Assembly: GCA_033782935.1 (NCBI GenBank)
Contig: JAWQEG010002452.1
Coordinates: 126,501 to 190,500 of the forward strand
Length of the DNA: 64,000 nt
DNA from: Petrolisthes cinctipes
Lineage: Eukaryota; Arthropoda; Malacostraca; Decapoda; Porcellanidae
Direction: 5' to 3'
A model generated the notes under the pieces. That model was not told the DNA's origin. It saw nothing but the letters and a program-made list of their open reading frames with translations, and did not search any database. This document shows positions 38,742 through 51,000 of the stretch, one piece after another (positions within the stretch are counted from its first letter, which is position 1; every line of letters begins with the position of its first letter). The translations under genes and the position numbers were made by a program.

Positions 38742-41700
38742 ATGGCTACTCAGTATTTTCCGGGTTCTGGTGATATTATCCATCTTAATGTAGGAGGACA
38801 GAGGTTGGTGCAATTATATGTGAAGAGTTTAAATATGTACGAGTAATTCTAGGTTAGTAATTAGCATTTGTATTTTCTTTGTTGTTGTTGTTGGTGGGTT
38901 GGTCCATACTCAAGATGTCAAATGAAAGTATTTATTCTTTGTTCCTTATCAGTCATGTGGTAATTGATGTTTACATATGCTGAAGGGTTTGGTAAATGTG
39001 TAGTTTATGTCCACCACTTGAAATAATTCTTGTTTTTTTTACTAGTTAGTAAGTTTAGGTCATTAATTAACTCATTTACTTTTGCTAAGATGTCAAAGAC
39101 CATAGGTACAGTAACGAGCATTAAGAAGTATATAGGTGTGCTTCAAATACCTATAGAGACAGAAAATCAGGTAATACACAACAAGATCTCCTTTGGAATT
39201 AGTTCATTGGTGACTGTTCAAAGCTTCACCTAAAACTGTATCCTTATTAGTGCTCATGACTGTACACCAACTGTAAATTACGGTAAATATTGAAAGAATT
39301 ACCGTTATTGTGTACGGTTTTACTACCTTCATTACCCACTTATTTAGACCATTCTAAGACTATTTTCTTCTATGGCATTTCCTCCACAAATGCCCCATTT
39401 CCAAGATAGGGCATATTCAAATAGGGCATTTTGAAATTAGCCTGACCTGACCTTACCTAACCTAACCTAGACCACAGCAGAGTACCAGGACCTGACCTGG
39501 GCAAACTACCGGCAAATAACCATGGTAAAGTACAGGAAATGACCAGGGCAAAATACTGGGACCTAGCCGGATCTGGCAACACTGCTACAAAATGGTAATT
39601 CTTTCAATAAATACCTAAATTGCTAACTTTTGTTGGGGAGCTGAAAAATACAACCAATTTTTGTTTGTTTTTAAGTATATATTAAGTTAGCAATACTGTA
39701 GTTCCTTATGCATCAGATTAGTGTAGTGGTAGACTGTTTGCCTCACACATCAAAGGGACAAGATTGATCATTAGTTTGATCATCTACCGTATTTATTTAA
39801 CTATAGTTTTGACACCTCCCTCTCTCCAGGAACTGTCTCCAAGGGGATGGCTCTTTTATAATCCATCTTAAATGTGAACATTTTAACTGGTTGTTGTGGC
39901 TGTGTTCTGTAGTTTGTGTCATTACATTTTAAGACTTACAATGCTTTAATCAGGTTCAGCACATCACGCCATACCCTGACCTGGATACCAGACACATTCT
40001 TCACATCACTTCTGTCTGGACGGATCTCCACTCTCAAGGATGAGTCTGGCGCCATCTTCATTGACCGTGATCCAACCCTCTTTGCCATCATACTCAGCTA
40101 CCTGCGCACAAGAGACCTCAATATGGCCCTTGTTGACATTAGTGCACTCAGGTTAGTTTGATGTTGCTATTTATAAATCAGGTACAGTAGTGATAGACCA
40201 GATTGAGTGTGTAAGAATATTTTTATCATGTGCAATCCTGTGCTGATTCATTTTCTTAAACATGCAGTGGTTATAGAAATTTTAATCTTACCAGAGGTTT
40301 GGTTAACATCTGTCCTGATACAAATGATTACTGTGCTGTAATTGAAATGAACATTGCATGTGTTATGCTGATGAGGTTATATTCTACAGGCATGAGGCAG
40401 AGTTCTATGGCATTGCTCCATTGGTGAAGCGACTCATCTTATGCCAGGACCTTCACCACTCCTCCTGTGGTGATGTGCTCTTCTGTGGTTATCTTCCTCC
40501 ACCCAGTAGGTTCCTCTAACACTTCTTTCACCTTCATATCTAACCAGATCAAATGCATCGGTTTATGAAACACATCAGTGATAGAGAGCTGAAGGAGATG
40601 AACAAACTTTCATAATTGATTATTCTTTACATAATAGAGTATCATCATGCTCCTGCTTTCAACCTTGTCCATTATGGCCCTATCCTGATATTGATCTATT
40701 ACCACCCATACAGGCATTCCAGTACAGGAGGCTCCTGTATCCTCAACTCACAACAACAATGGTAATAACAATAATAATAGTGGCAACAATAACAGCAGCA
40801 ACAGCAGCAGTAGCAGCTCGAGTGGTAGTGGAGCAGGGGCCAACGGAGGGGTAGGCGTGCCACTTCCCCCACCTCGGCCTGGTCATTCACGTAATTCATC
40901 TCTAGATCTACGGCACAACACACCTCCCACACCTCAGCAGATACTCTCACAAGGTATGTTAAGCTTTTGTCACACTAGATTCCATTTTTTGACTTCTGTA
41001 TGCTATTCTCCAACCCCTCTTCAGATATGCTCAGAATTTATTGTCCCTCCAGTTAATTTTCCTGTCTCCGCCCATCCTATGATGAAGGATGAATATGCTT
41101 ATATAATTTCTCGAAACAAATCATAAGAACAACTTTTAACAGAACAGATTAATAAATACACAGGAATTATTAGGTTCTTCCATTATGCATCAACCTTAAA
41201 ATAAGTTGACATAGGAATACACTTGTCTAGAAACAATCGCTCTCAAATCTGCACTTTTGAACAAATACTTGGGAGAGAAACCTTGTACTAGTTGGTTGCA
41301 AAATAATATTGTTGTACTTACGTGTGTTTCAAATAGATTGAATGAAAAATAATATAATATATGCTCAGATGACCTTAAGTCTGTCAACTGTACCTAGGAG
41401 GTAGAGGGTAGGAAGAAGGATGGAAGTTTAGAGGTAACTATACAATTCTCACTTGTAACCCATCTTTCTTATTATACCCTTGTTTGCCCCAGCAGGTCAT
41501 CATAGCACTGGGTACTCAAGCCACACACCCCGCAACAATGGCGACCTGCGTGGCCCGCGCTCTCTCCCGGCCCGCAACCCCCTTGACTTACGCCACTCAC
41601 GCAACTCATCTGCTGACCTTAACAAGTTCTTCAAAACCGAAATCAATGTGCTGAATAATGTTGGCCCCCCAGGTTGGCTGTCTGCCTTAATAATTTGTTT

Positions 41701-44700
41701 GTAGATGCTAATGTTGGATCAGTTATTTGGTACTGTACAAGCATTCCTCATTGTGTATTAGGGATACTTTCATGAAAACTCTTAGTGTTACTGATAGTAC
41801 AATGTAATACTGTTAGTTATTGTCATGATGATAAGGTGATATAATGCTTTTAAGAAATAAGCATGGTATGTACTGGTGTTGCTCCTGCTATACATTCATA
41901 TATTACTGTTATTGTGACATGATATAAAAGTGACATTTGAATACAGGGTCAACATGGGTGGACCCACTGCGTGTGAGGATGGTCAAGGCACATCACAACT
42001 GGATCCTGGTGGCCTATGCTCACTTTGTTACATGTTACAGGTGGGCAGAAATTTATTGGAAAAAAAAAAATGGTGTATGATTGAGCTATGACTCCTAGAG
42101 ACTGAAGTATGGATAATGTAATGTTGGTATTCTCAGGTGTTCTGGCACATCACATTCTTTCACAGAGGAAGTTGAATCTTTACAAATCGCATTATATGTA
42201 AGAAATAATAATAGTGATTATACTGTATAATAATGATGATATTGATAGCTCTAACTCAGCATTATGTATTTTCAAGTGTTCTAATAGGGTATACAGTATA
42301 TTAATGTTTCAATGCAGATCATTCCTTTACTTATTACTTTACTGGAGCTGTAGTGAAGCTCTGTAACAAAACAAAAAACTGTTTCTGTTGTACTCCAGTG
42401 TCATAGAGTTATTTTATCAGACCCAGTCTGCAGCCTTATTGCAGGTGGAATTCTGGCTCATTATTTTGGTATGAATATTTATGTATGATTCTTTCACTGT
42501 CTTTGTTTCACGCTATCTGCTCAGTGCTGTTAACCGATGGTGAGTACTGGAGGTCTGTTCTGAATTACATCCTCTGGTTTCATTCACTGTCCATAAAATG
42601 TATAGTAGCCCTTTCCAACACACTATCAAGGATTAAATGTGGCCTATATTCAGTTCAGCACCAGATATTGGCCGATTTTTTAATACTGTACGGTACACCT
42701 CTAATCTTCCCCCCAAGTTATTCCAAATTATACAAATTTTACTGCACTTGGCTAGGTCGGACTTCCTATTTGTTCCAGGATTTTTACCAGGAATTTTTAG
42801 GATACATATGTTTTTTCATGGATGTTATATAGAAGTAACATGACAGTATAAACAAGGTGATGTACCTACATGTATGCAATACTTTACTATTAATGTAGAA
42901 CCTAAGGTACAGCCACAATCAAATATCCACTGACACTTTCCTTCCATCGTAGTAAATATCTTGGTAATAAAAAACAACATGTGTATGATTTTGCAGCACC
43001 TCATAATAATAATTGAGGGGGTTGAGTTGACATAAGGTGTTGTATGATTATATTTCGATATGATACTGGTTTACTTGCATGATGGAAGGAAAGTGTCTGT
43101 GGATATTTGATTGTGGCTGTACATACACTTTATATTGTTCAGACTGCCCATAATACATGCCTCCCTGGCTTGAAAACCTACCACCCATGTCTGTTTCCTA
43201 ACTTTTCTCTCTATCACATCATCCCAGGAATAAGGACAGCACAGGGTGGCAGCTGGCTTTCACCTCACCGTACATAGACCAGCTTATTGAACGTGTTGCC
43301 CTCAATGCCAAGCTCTCACCAGCCAGCCAGGGAGGTGAAGCTGGGCATAAGATGCTGGCCATATCTTATGCCTCACACATCCGACTTTGGGCCATCACAG
43401 AAGAGGGCACAAGGAATGATATAGGTTAGTAGTAGTGTGATTATATATGGAATTACAGTATAAATGTTTACTAATGAGGTTTCATTCCAAATGAACATAG
43501 TGAGTCAGTATTGCCTACTGTATATGGTAATAGGAAAAAATGTCTGGCAGCATTAGCATGGCCAGCCCTTAAGTGGAATTTCCATAACGGAACAAGATGT
43601 CAGTCCATATAATGAATGAATAGTAAATTATGGTGTTGTATTGGGATGGTGAATTAAATGCTTTACAGTATTGATAATATATGTTGTACTGACTCATACC
43701 CACTCTGATAACCTAGCAGATGTCATCCTAACACTACCTCTTCCCTCAGGAACATTCAACCTTGGTGTAGCCGTGGAGTACCTGTTTTTCATTGGGTCAC
43801 AATTGGTGGCACTGTCATCAGTAGGCAAGATTGGTGTGTGGCACGCCATGACGCAGCACTGGCAAGTCCAGGACGTTTTGCCAATCGCCTCGTTTGACAC
43901 TGCTGGCTCCTTTCTCCTCCTTGGCTGCACCAATGGCTCCATCTACTATATTGGTCTGTCTTAATAATTAAAATATAATAAAAAGCATCATCCATATTGT
44001 GTATTACCCCACTCTGGGGTGTAGAGATAATTGCCTCATAGAAGGTGGTAGTTAATTATATAATATAGGGACCACATAGGAAAATATATGACTACCACCA
44101 GATGCTTCAGTAGCTCAGCAGATATACCTTGGGTGATGGAACTTAAGAATCTTAAAGAGATCATAAAACAACAAATTTAATTGATTAGGGTTGAGGTAGT
44201 GAGTTAAAACAATTCCCAAGTTTCAAACACAGCCAACTGGATGGATCTGAGACTCACCAATACCAAGAAACTTGCATGAAAGGGAATTTGCTGGGAGAGT
44301 GGGAATATTATACTTCTCCCAATATTTCCGTTACACTGTTTTAACACTTTCATTACACTTTTCCAAAAAAATTCTCCACTATACTGACTTGTTACTATGA
44401 TGGGCAGACATGCAAAAGTTCCCCCTGAGGATGAAGGATAACGACCTACTAGTGACAGAGCTTTACCACGATCCATCCAATGATGTCATCACCGCCATCT
44501 CAGTCTACCTTACTCCCAAGACTAGTTAGTACTGTATAATTTTATTTTTTTCTGGTTCTTAGTAGTTGTTCTGACTTTGTATATCATGAAAAATACTCTT
44601 TACCCCCTGAATCATGGTACGTTATAAACTTTTTTCTACATTGAGATATAGAGTGAGGATAACTTTACATTACCTCAACTCTCCTCAGATGTGTGTGGAA

Positions 44701-46790
44701 ACTGGATTGAAATAGCATATGGGACAAGCGCAGGGACAGTGCGAGTAATTGTGCAACACCCAGAGACAGTCGGTCACGGTCCTCAGCTCTTCCAAACCTT
44801 CACTGTCCACCGGTACCCTGTCACTAAGGTTGGTGGGTTAGAGTGGAAGGCTTGTGATTAGTTTGGAATGGGTTTATACAGGTGGGTTGGGGATGGTATA
44901 ATTAAATTTAGGGCAGAGTAACCCTCACTCCTTCATGTCATTCTCTTACAGGTGACCCTCTCAGAAAAACTACTGATCTCAGTGTGCAGCGAGTACAACC
45001 ACGTACGTACCTGGTCTGTCACTCGCTTCAGGGGTATGATTTCCACCCAGCCTGGCTCCACCCCACTCTCCTCCTTCAAAATACTCACCATTGATGAAGT
45101 TGACCCAAACATCTACTATGCCATTGCTAATGATTGTGGTGGGTAGGATAGGAGTTGTACCATTGTACCTGTACTGTACTTTTTGTATTCTTACCTTGTT
45201 TGCAAAATCAATGGATAATTCTTTATTACTGTATACAAGTCTTCTAATTTATAAACACTTAGTATACACAGCTTCATCTGTACATATTGTGGAAGTGAGA
45301 ATGATTTGAGCTATTGGAAATTTTTGATGCTACAAGTATTTTATTAACCATCCACTTTCTCCCTCAAGGACCATATGGAGAGCAGGATGATGAGCAGGTG
45401 TTCATTCAGAAGGTTGTCCCAGAAACTGATCAGCTTTTTGTACGCCTGGCCAGCAATGGAAAAAGGTTGGTATGGTGGTGTTGATGTAGTGTACTGTGGT
45501 AGTGTTGTGATTTAGTATGACACTGTGTTGTACATTAAACTCACTTTGAAAAGAGAAACCCACAATGATGGCATTTCTTAGCAAATATTTCAAGCATCAG
45601 GATTCATTAATTGATTTGATTTCCATTATGCAGGTGTAGTCAGAAATATTTGTTAGTGAACATCAATATATAGGGATACTGTATGTGTTTGTTACCACGT
45701 GCAATAAGGAAGAGGTTAAGCAAGATTTGTGTTGCAAAGTGTGTATTAGGAGTGACAGGTTGCTGAATGCAGGAGTATAAGCCAGATGTATTTCAGGGTG
45801 TGTGTTATCAAAGCCGTGGACTCAACAACCATCAGTGGGTTCTGTGTTCATGAGTGTGAGGGCAGTAGTCGTATGGGGTCGCGCCCTCGTAGGTACATCT
45901 TCACTGGACACTCCAACGGTGCCATACAGATGTGGGACCTCACCACTGCCCTTGACTTGGCTGCCCGTGCTGATGCTGGTATGTGCCCACTGTCTCTCTA
46001 TCCCTTTCTCTTTTTAATGGTGCAAATTGGATAGCCTCAGGGACTGGACTAAAGCATCAGGAAATTGCAGTAAGCTAGAACCCCTTGTAAAACTTGTTTT
46101 TTTTATGTCCCACTCTGTGCAAAAGGCAAATGGCTCAGGTTAATAACATTCTAACTACCTACTACTGTACCTAGCTGACTACTCTGACTATTTTATGTTC
46201 TGAATATGGATATGGCTTCATGCCTATATTCAGGCAATAAGCTCCCTCTCAATATCAACAAATTATTACTAATATGAGAAATAATGTTAGGATGTGAGGT
46301 GCAAGGAGGACCAGAACCATGTGAGCTGGTGCGACTGCTGGAAGTGTGTGACCTGAGCAACTCATACTGCTCCACACCCTGCTTGTCACCATCACCACTC
46401 ACCCCAGCAGCTGCCCCGGCCCTCCTCCACCGCCCAGGCCCTCCTCACCACCCACATCCTTACACCTCACCCTGCCTTGGGGCTGGAGGAGTCATAGGGG
46501 GACCACAGGTGCATCCAGGGCCTCTACTCAAGCCAGCAAATGTAGCATTCCTCTCCCACAACCAGTCAGCAGCAGCTGCTTCTCTACTACATCAATCAAC
46601 CCCAACTTCATTCTCACACCAGTCATCTGCTTCTCACAGTCAGACATCCATTACACACAACCAAGCCGTCAGTTCTCACACCCAACCAACCACCTCACAC
46701 AACCAGTCAGCCTCATCAGACCACCAGTCAGTTGCCAGGACCTCTGCTGCCACAACCACTGATGACGAAGATGAAGGTACTGCCTGTTGA
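38742..46790 (+). CDS. KCTD3: BTB/POZ and WD-repeat protein of the KCTD3/SHKBP1 family
   Basis: Fourteen exons: 38742-38803, 39954-40151, 40390-40505, 40714-40953, 41496-41672, 41947-42040, 43228-43424, 43750-43953, 44408-44524, 44689-44828, 44952-45138, 45369-45465, 45797-45978, 46291-46790. Phases all agree and give 836 residues, near the roughly 815 of human KCTD3. The KCTD-type BTB domain spans about residues 12-110 ([50 protein letters not shown]). A poly-Asn/Ser linker follows in exon 4, then a WD-type propeller from about 265 ([90 protein letters not shown]). Vertebrate members act on HCN3 channels (KCTD3) or CIN85/EGFR turnover (SHKBP1); one invertebrate gene probably represents both. 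The C-terminus is rich in His, Asn, Gln and Ser. Seven of thirteen donors have GTT at the intron start. Confidence 0.95.
39282..39615. mobile_element. hAT-like MITE, copy 1
   Basis: 334 bases with terminal inverted repeats GGTAAATATTGAAAGAATTA and its near-complement at the other end. Flanks are TAAATTAC (39274-39281) and TAAATTGC (39616-39623), a 7 of 8 match, as expected for hAT-type 8-base duplications. The interior contains a CCTAACCTAACC run and paired GGGCAT words. It lies in KCTD3 intron 1. No transposase can fit. Confidence 0.85.
42910..43119. mobile_element. TA-flanked foldback MITE
   Basis: 210 bases in KCTD3 intron 6. The ends are CAGCCACAATCAAATATCCA and its complement, continuing as inverted copies through ACTTTCCTTCCATC. 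TA lies outside both ends (42908-42909 and 43120-43121), suggesting a Tc1/mariner-mobilised element. Confidence 0.78.
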
Positions 46791-48048
46791 TGGTTCACAC
46801 CTGCCTGGCTCCCGGAGTAGCCAGGACTCTCTCACTAATATGTAATGGAAACAGAAAGTAAGATAATATCAACCCCAACATGATTAGAAAGGTGTATTGT
46901 TGAGAAAATAAGTGGTGGAAGATAAGAATAGAGGCAAAGAGAAATATGGCCAAAAAGAATGAGTAGGGGTAAAGAAGAATACAGAAAGAATAGGGCTTGA
47001 AGGAGGGAGTAATGGGTAATATAATATGAGTCAAAGGGATGAAAATATGGCAAAGAGAAGCCAAGAAGAAAAAGTTAGAGAAAAGAAAGGGGGTCAGGAT
47101 TAAAGAGGGAACAAAAGTACTGGTAAGTAGAAGACTTTTTTGTACAGAATCATGGATCACATTAATTCTTTTCATCACTCAGTCTCATCTTATTCTCTGT
47201 GACTGCACCATTCTTCATAACAATACATTATTTTTCACCTCACCAACTCCTTTTCCATTTCACTTCATCATTCTTACAGGACAACATTATATGACATGCC
47301 ATCCATCACCTCACCATACATCAGTCTCAAACCGTGCCAACACTGTTCATCACACCATTTCACCACAGTGATTGAGGATAACAGAGAGGAAAGAGTCATG
47401 TGATCTCTCCATAATGTAAGCACATTGTTATGCTCTAATACATTGGTACTTGTGCAATATTTTGCATTAGGACAAACAATTATTCATATATACTCAAGAA
47501 ATAGACAAGAATTTATATTAATTTAACTCTTGTTACCTACTGTTGTGAGTGATTACTATAATTTATACAGAGAAATAAAGTAACATATAAAATATTACCT
47601 TTGTTGGTTGCTGTAAAGAAATATAATGACGAGCCGATTGAGATAAGCCTAATCTCTCATTTAATTTGACAAAAGAATTACATTAGCAAAGAACATTGTA
47701 CTGTACACTTATTAAAGCAAATGAGTTCTGTATTATATTCTACTCTTATGGAAGTACTGTACAGGAAGCTTCATCCTTTTGTTTACATGAATATGGCAAA
47801 CTTTTTTTTTTTTTTCAGTTTCCAATGTTTTTTTGTTTTTTTCCTGTGTCTGTTGTTACTACCGTCGACAATGAGCTTATATGATTGGCTGAATTTGTCT
47901 GTTTGGTTGTTAATTTGTTTACAGGTACGTTTGTTAGCAGGATTATGATAAAAGTTATGCTGTGTTTTTATGAAATTTTAACCAACAATGGGCCTTATAT
48001 TTGACATAAATTATTAGAGTTTTGGAATGATCCTGATATGAATCTGGA

Positions 48049-48079
<31 letters not shown>

Positions 48080-51000
48080 CCAACATTCTATTATAATGTG
48101 TTATTTACTCAGCATGTTTGCCATGACATACTGTATATGCCAGAAATGCTCTGCTATTGTATATCAAGTTCACAGAAACTTTTTAATATTGAATTTTCAT
48201 TAGAGCTCATTTCATAATGTATTAGTCAGCAACAGTCAACCATGGTGTTTGTTTCAGCAATACTCTATGAAGGTGTATTTTTCAGCAACGCTTCCATGAT
48301 GTGTGTGTCAGTAAGGTTAACAGGATCCATATATTCTGTAAGCCTAACTGTTTGTATTACAGTACTCAACATCCCTGCCATGGTCCTCCACTACTTTTGA
48401 CTAGTAGAGATGGGACTTAGTATTCAGGTTCCTATGAGTGTACAAATTTATAGTACCTTTACAAAATAACTCCCTCAGTCATAATTGGAAATCCACCAGT
48501 AGACAAAACAAAAAGTTGTTCAGTACATGTCATGAGGTTTGGTGACATGGTTTGAGTATGATATTCAGTATATGAGATACCACTGGTGAGTCTGTTTCAT
48601 TTGATTTCTTCATTAATTAAGTTTGCGTGAAATCAATGTGATGACTTCATCATGTTTAGTTCTTTTTTCTTCATTATTTTGATGATCATTATTGCTACAT
48701 GGAAAAATATGCTTGGATTTTGGAGTACTTAATATATAAAATACTTGAAAACTGTAAGAATTCAGCTCTGTACCTGTATATAATTAATACTTTCTCTGGA
48801 ACTTAATACATTCTCTGGAACCATTTATGTGAAACTTCATTAATACTCTAATGTTTATGCTTCCTTAGAATAGTCCTTTCAGAGATTTCAGATGATATTT
48901 GTAGTCTTTGGAATTTTCCTATTATATTGTGTACGGATTAGCCTTACCTGAGCCAGTCTGACTCGGTATACTATATTCTCTTAGACTTGAAAATGCTTAG
49001 ACAATACAGAGACAGTTATCTTTGTGTGGAGGAGCACCAGGTTGTGCAGTGGTAGCATTCTCTCTTGTCTAGTTGGCCCAATTAAATAAAGGCTGGCTTA
49101 TTGTATACAAACTGAGTAGGAAAGTGATAGATGGCTTTGCAATGAATTGTACTCGTGTTGATGGATACAGAGGTTGTGAGTGATAGGAGGAAATTCAGGG
49201 GTAGTCATGATGCTGGCAGTTTTGGGATGATTGTGATGAATATTATGATAGTCAAGTAATGATTTGGGCATTGTAGTACTGTAGTAGTCTTCATCATACT
49301 CATATGGCTAATTTAATTGTTAAGTGAAATGAGATGAGTAGTGGTGGTAGTAGCAATTAAACTTGTAACTAATGTAATAGCAGAGATGATAGCCATGGAA
49401 TTGTATTGGTGTACAGTTACAAGTCACATTAAGTATCCAGGTCCTGTTGATTGAAGTTTCCAATAATCCGATATACCAGCCAGTGAACCAATTACAATGT
49501 TTATCCTATGTGTCCTACTTGCTGGAGTTTGTCGTTTAATACTCCTTCAGGCAATTCGAAGCAGAACTGGATACTTATTGTGGCTCGTGACTGTACAGTA
49601 TCCGTATTAGAATTTGAACTTTGTATGTTGAAAAGATGGATCCCTGCTGAAACCATTTTAGTGTAGCCCTTGGGCTTCCTGTTTACAGGTTTGAATCTCA
49701 GCTTGAAATAGAGAGGAATATGTGCATAGTTGTACCTCATAATTGTGTGATTATTGCATATGTTGATAAGATAACTTGAGTATTATCCACTGCTATACAT
49801 GCATTAAAGCTGTGGTAAAACCCATGGTAAAAAAAGACTAGAATATGTGGAAGGAAGAAAACATGTTTATAGGATACCCAAGTGGCACTTAAGGGAAGGG
49901 CATAATGTGTTTTGGGCATAATGTGGTGAGGGTTGGGCATTTGCTTCATATTTCTTGCCTCACATCATTATTAACTCTTAGGAGACCTAGGTAGCAATTA
50001 TGAAACTTGTGTTAGTTGTGTGTAGAAGTGGTAGTTGTGTTATAATTGTGGTGGTAACAGTGGTAGTTATGATAGAAGTAGTCATAGTTATGTTTGTGGT
50101 GCTTGTTATGAAAACTGAATTAGCTGTCTATAAAGGAAGTAGAGATGATAATAATAATAGTACAGTAGTTATGGGATATGGTAGCAGCACCAGAAGTAGT
50201 TGGAATTTATTACCTAAACTGTAGCAACAATAGATATAGTGATAGAAAAAATAGTATATACAGTTAAGCCTCCATTAACACATACTTTTCAGACCTTTTC
50301 TGATGTGGCTCTCATTTAATGCAGTTTGACTTCATGGAAGGGTCTGTAAATGCACATTTTCGTTCAGAGTGGTTTGTAGCCACACAGCTCAGCTTGAGTT
50401 TGCCAGGTAGAACTGAACCACAAGAGAAAAACTACTTATTAGGGCCAGAGACTACTGGGTCAGGGCCAGGAGACTACTGAGGATATAGCCAAGGGACCCT
50501 CACAAATCAGTGAATAGAAATTTCATGCCACTGAAATAGATAGAACAGCAGTCATTTCCATGTGTTGGCTAGTGGGTGTCTGTACAGTACTACTGAGCTC
50601 TGCCAAGTGACTTTGTTAAGATGTCTACACAAAATAGCAAGTCCCAGAGCCAACACTTTGAATATGGTTCTATTACCCACATTTGAAAAGTTAAAATGCA
50701 ATTACTTGGGTTCATTAAGGGATAGCAGAATACCTTATATTGTTTTTTAATATAACTGGAAGATACATCTTTGCCATGTGTTTATACAAACTGAAGCTTA
50801 GCACCAAAAGGTCAAGTATTTGAATAATGCCCTCTGAAATAAACGTACAGACATCATATATTTTGAACATACTTATGCAAATATGAAGTAACACCAAAGG
50901 ACTCAGGTGGAAAATCACACTGTTGGGGTCATCTATGTAAGTAGAAGAACCCAAAATGGCAAACAAAATATTATTCCAGAATTAGTATTTGTCTGTCATT

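Noticed and set aside
39440..39480. Interstitial telomere repeat (TTAGG)n
   Set aside because: Only two to three units, and the same run occurs at the same position of the hAT-like MITE copy at 54897-55209.
46795..47178. Minus-strand frame of 127 codons, Phe/Leu-rich
   Set aside because: It is the complement of an A/G-rich KCTD3 3' untranslated region; it looks membrane-like only through base composition.
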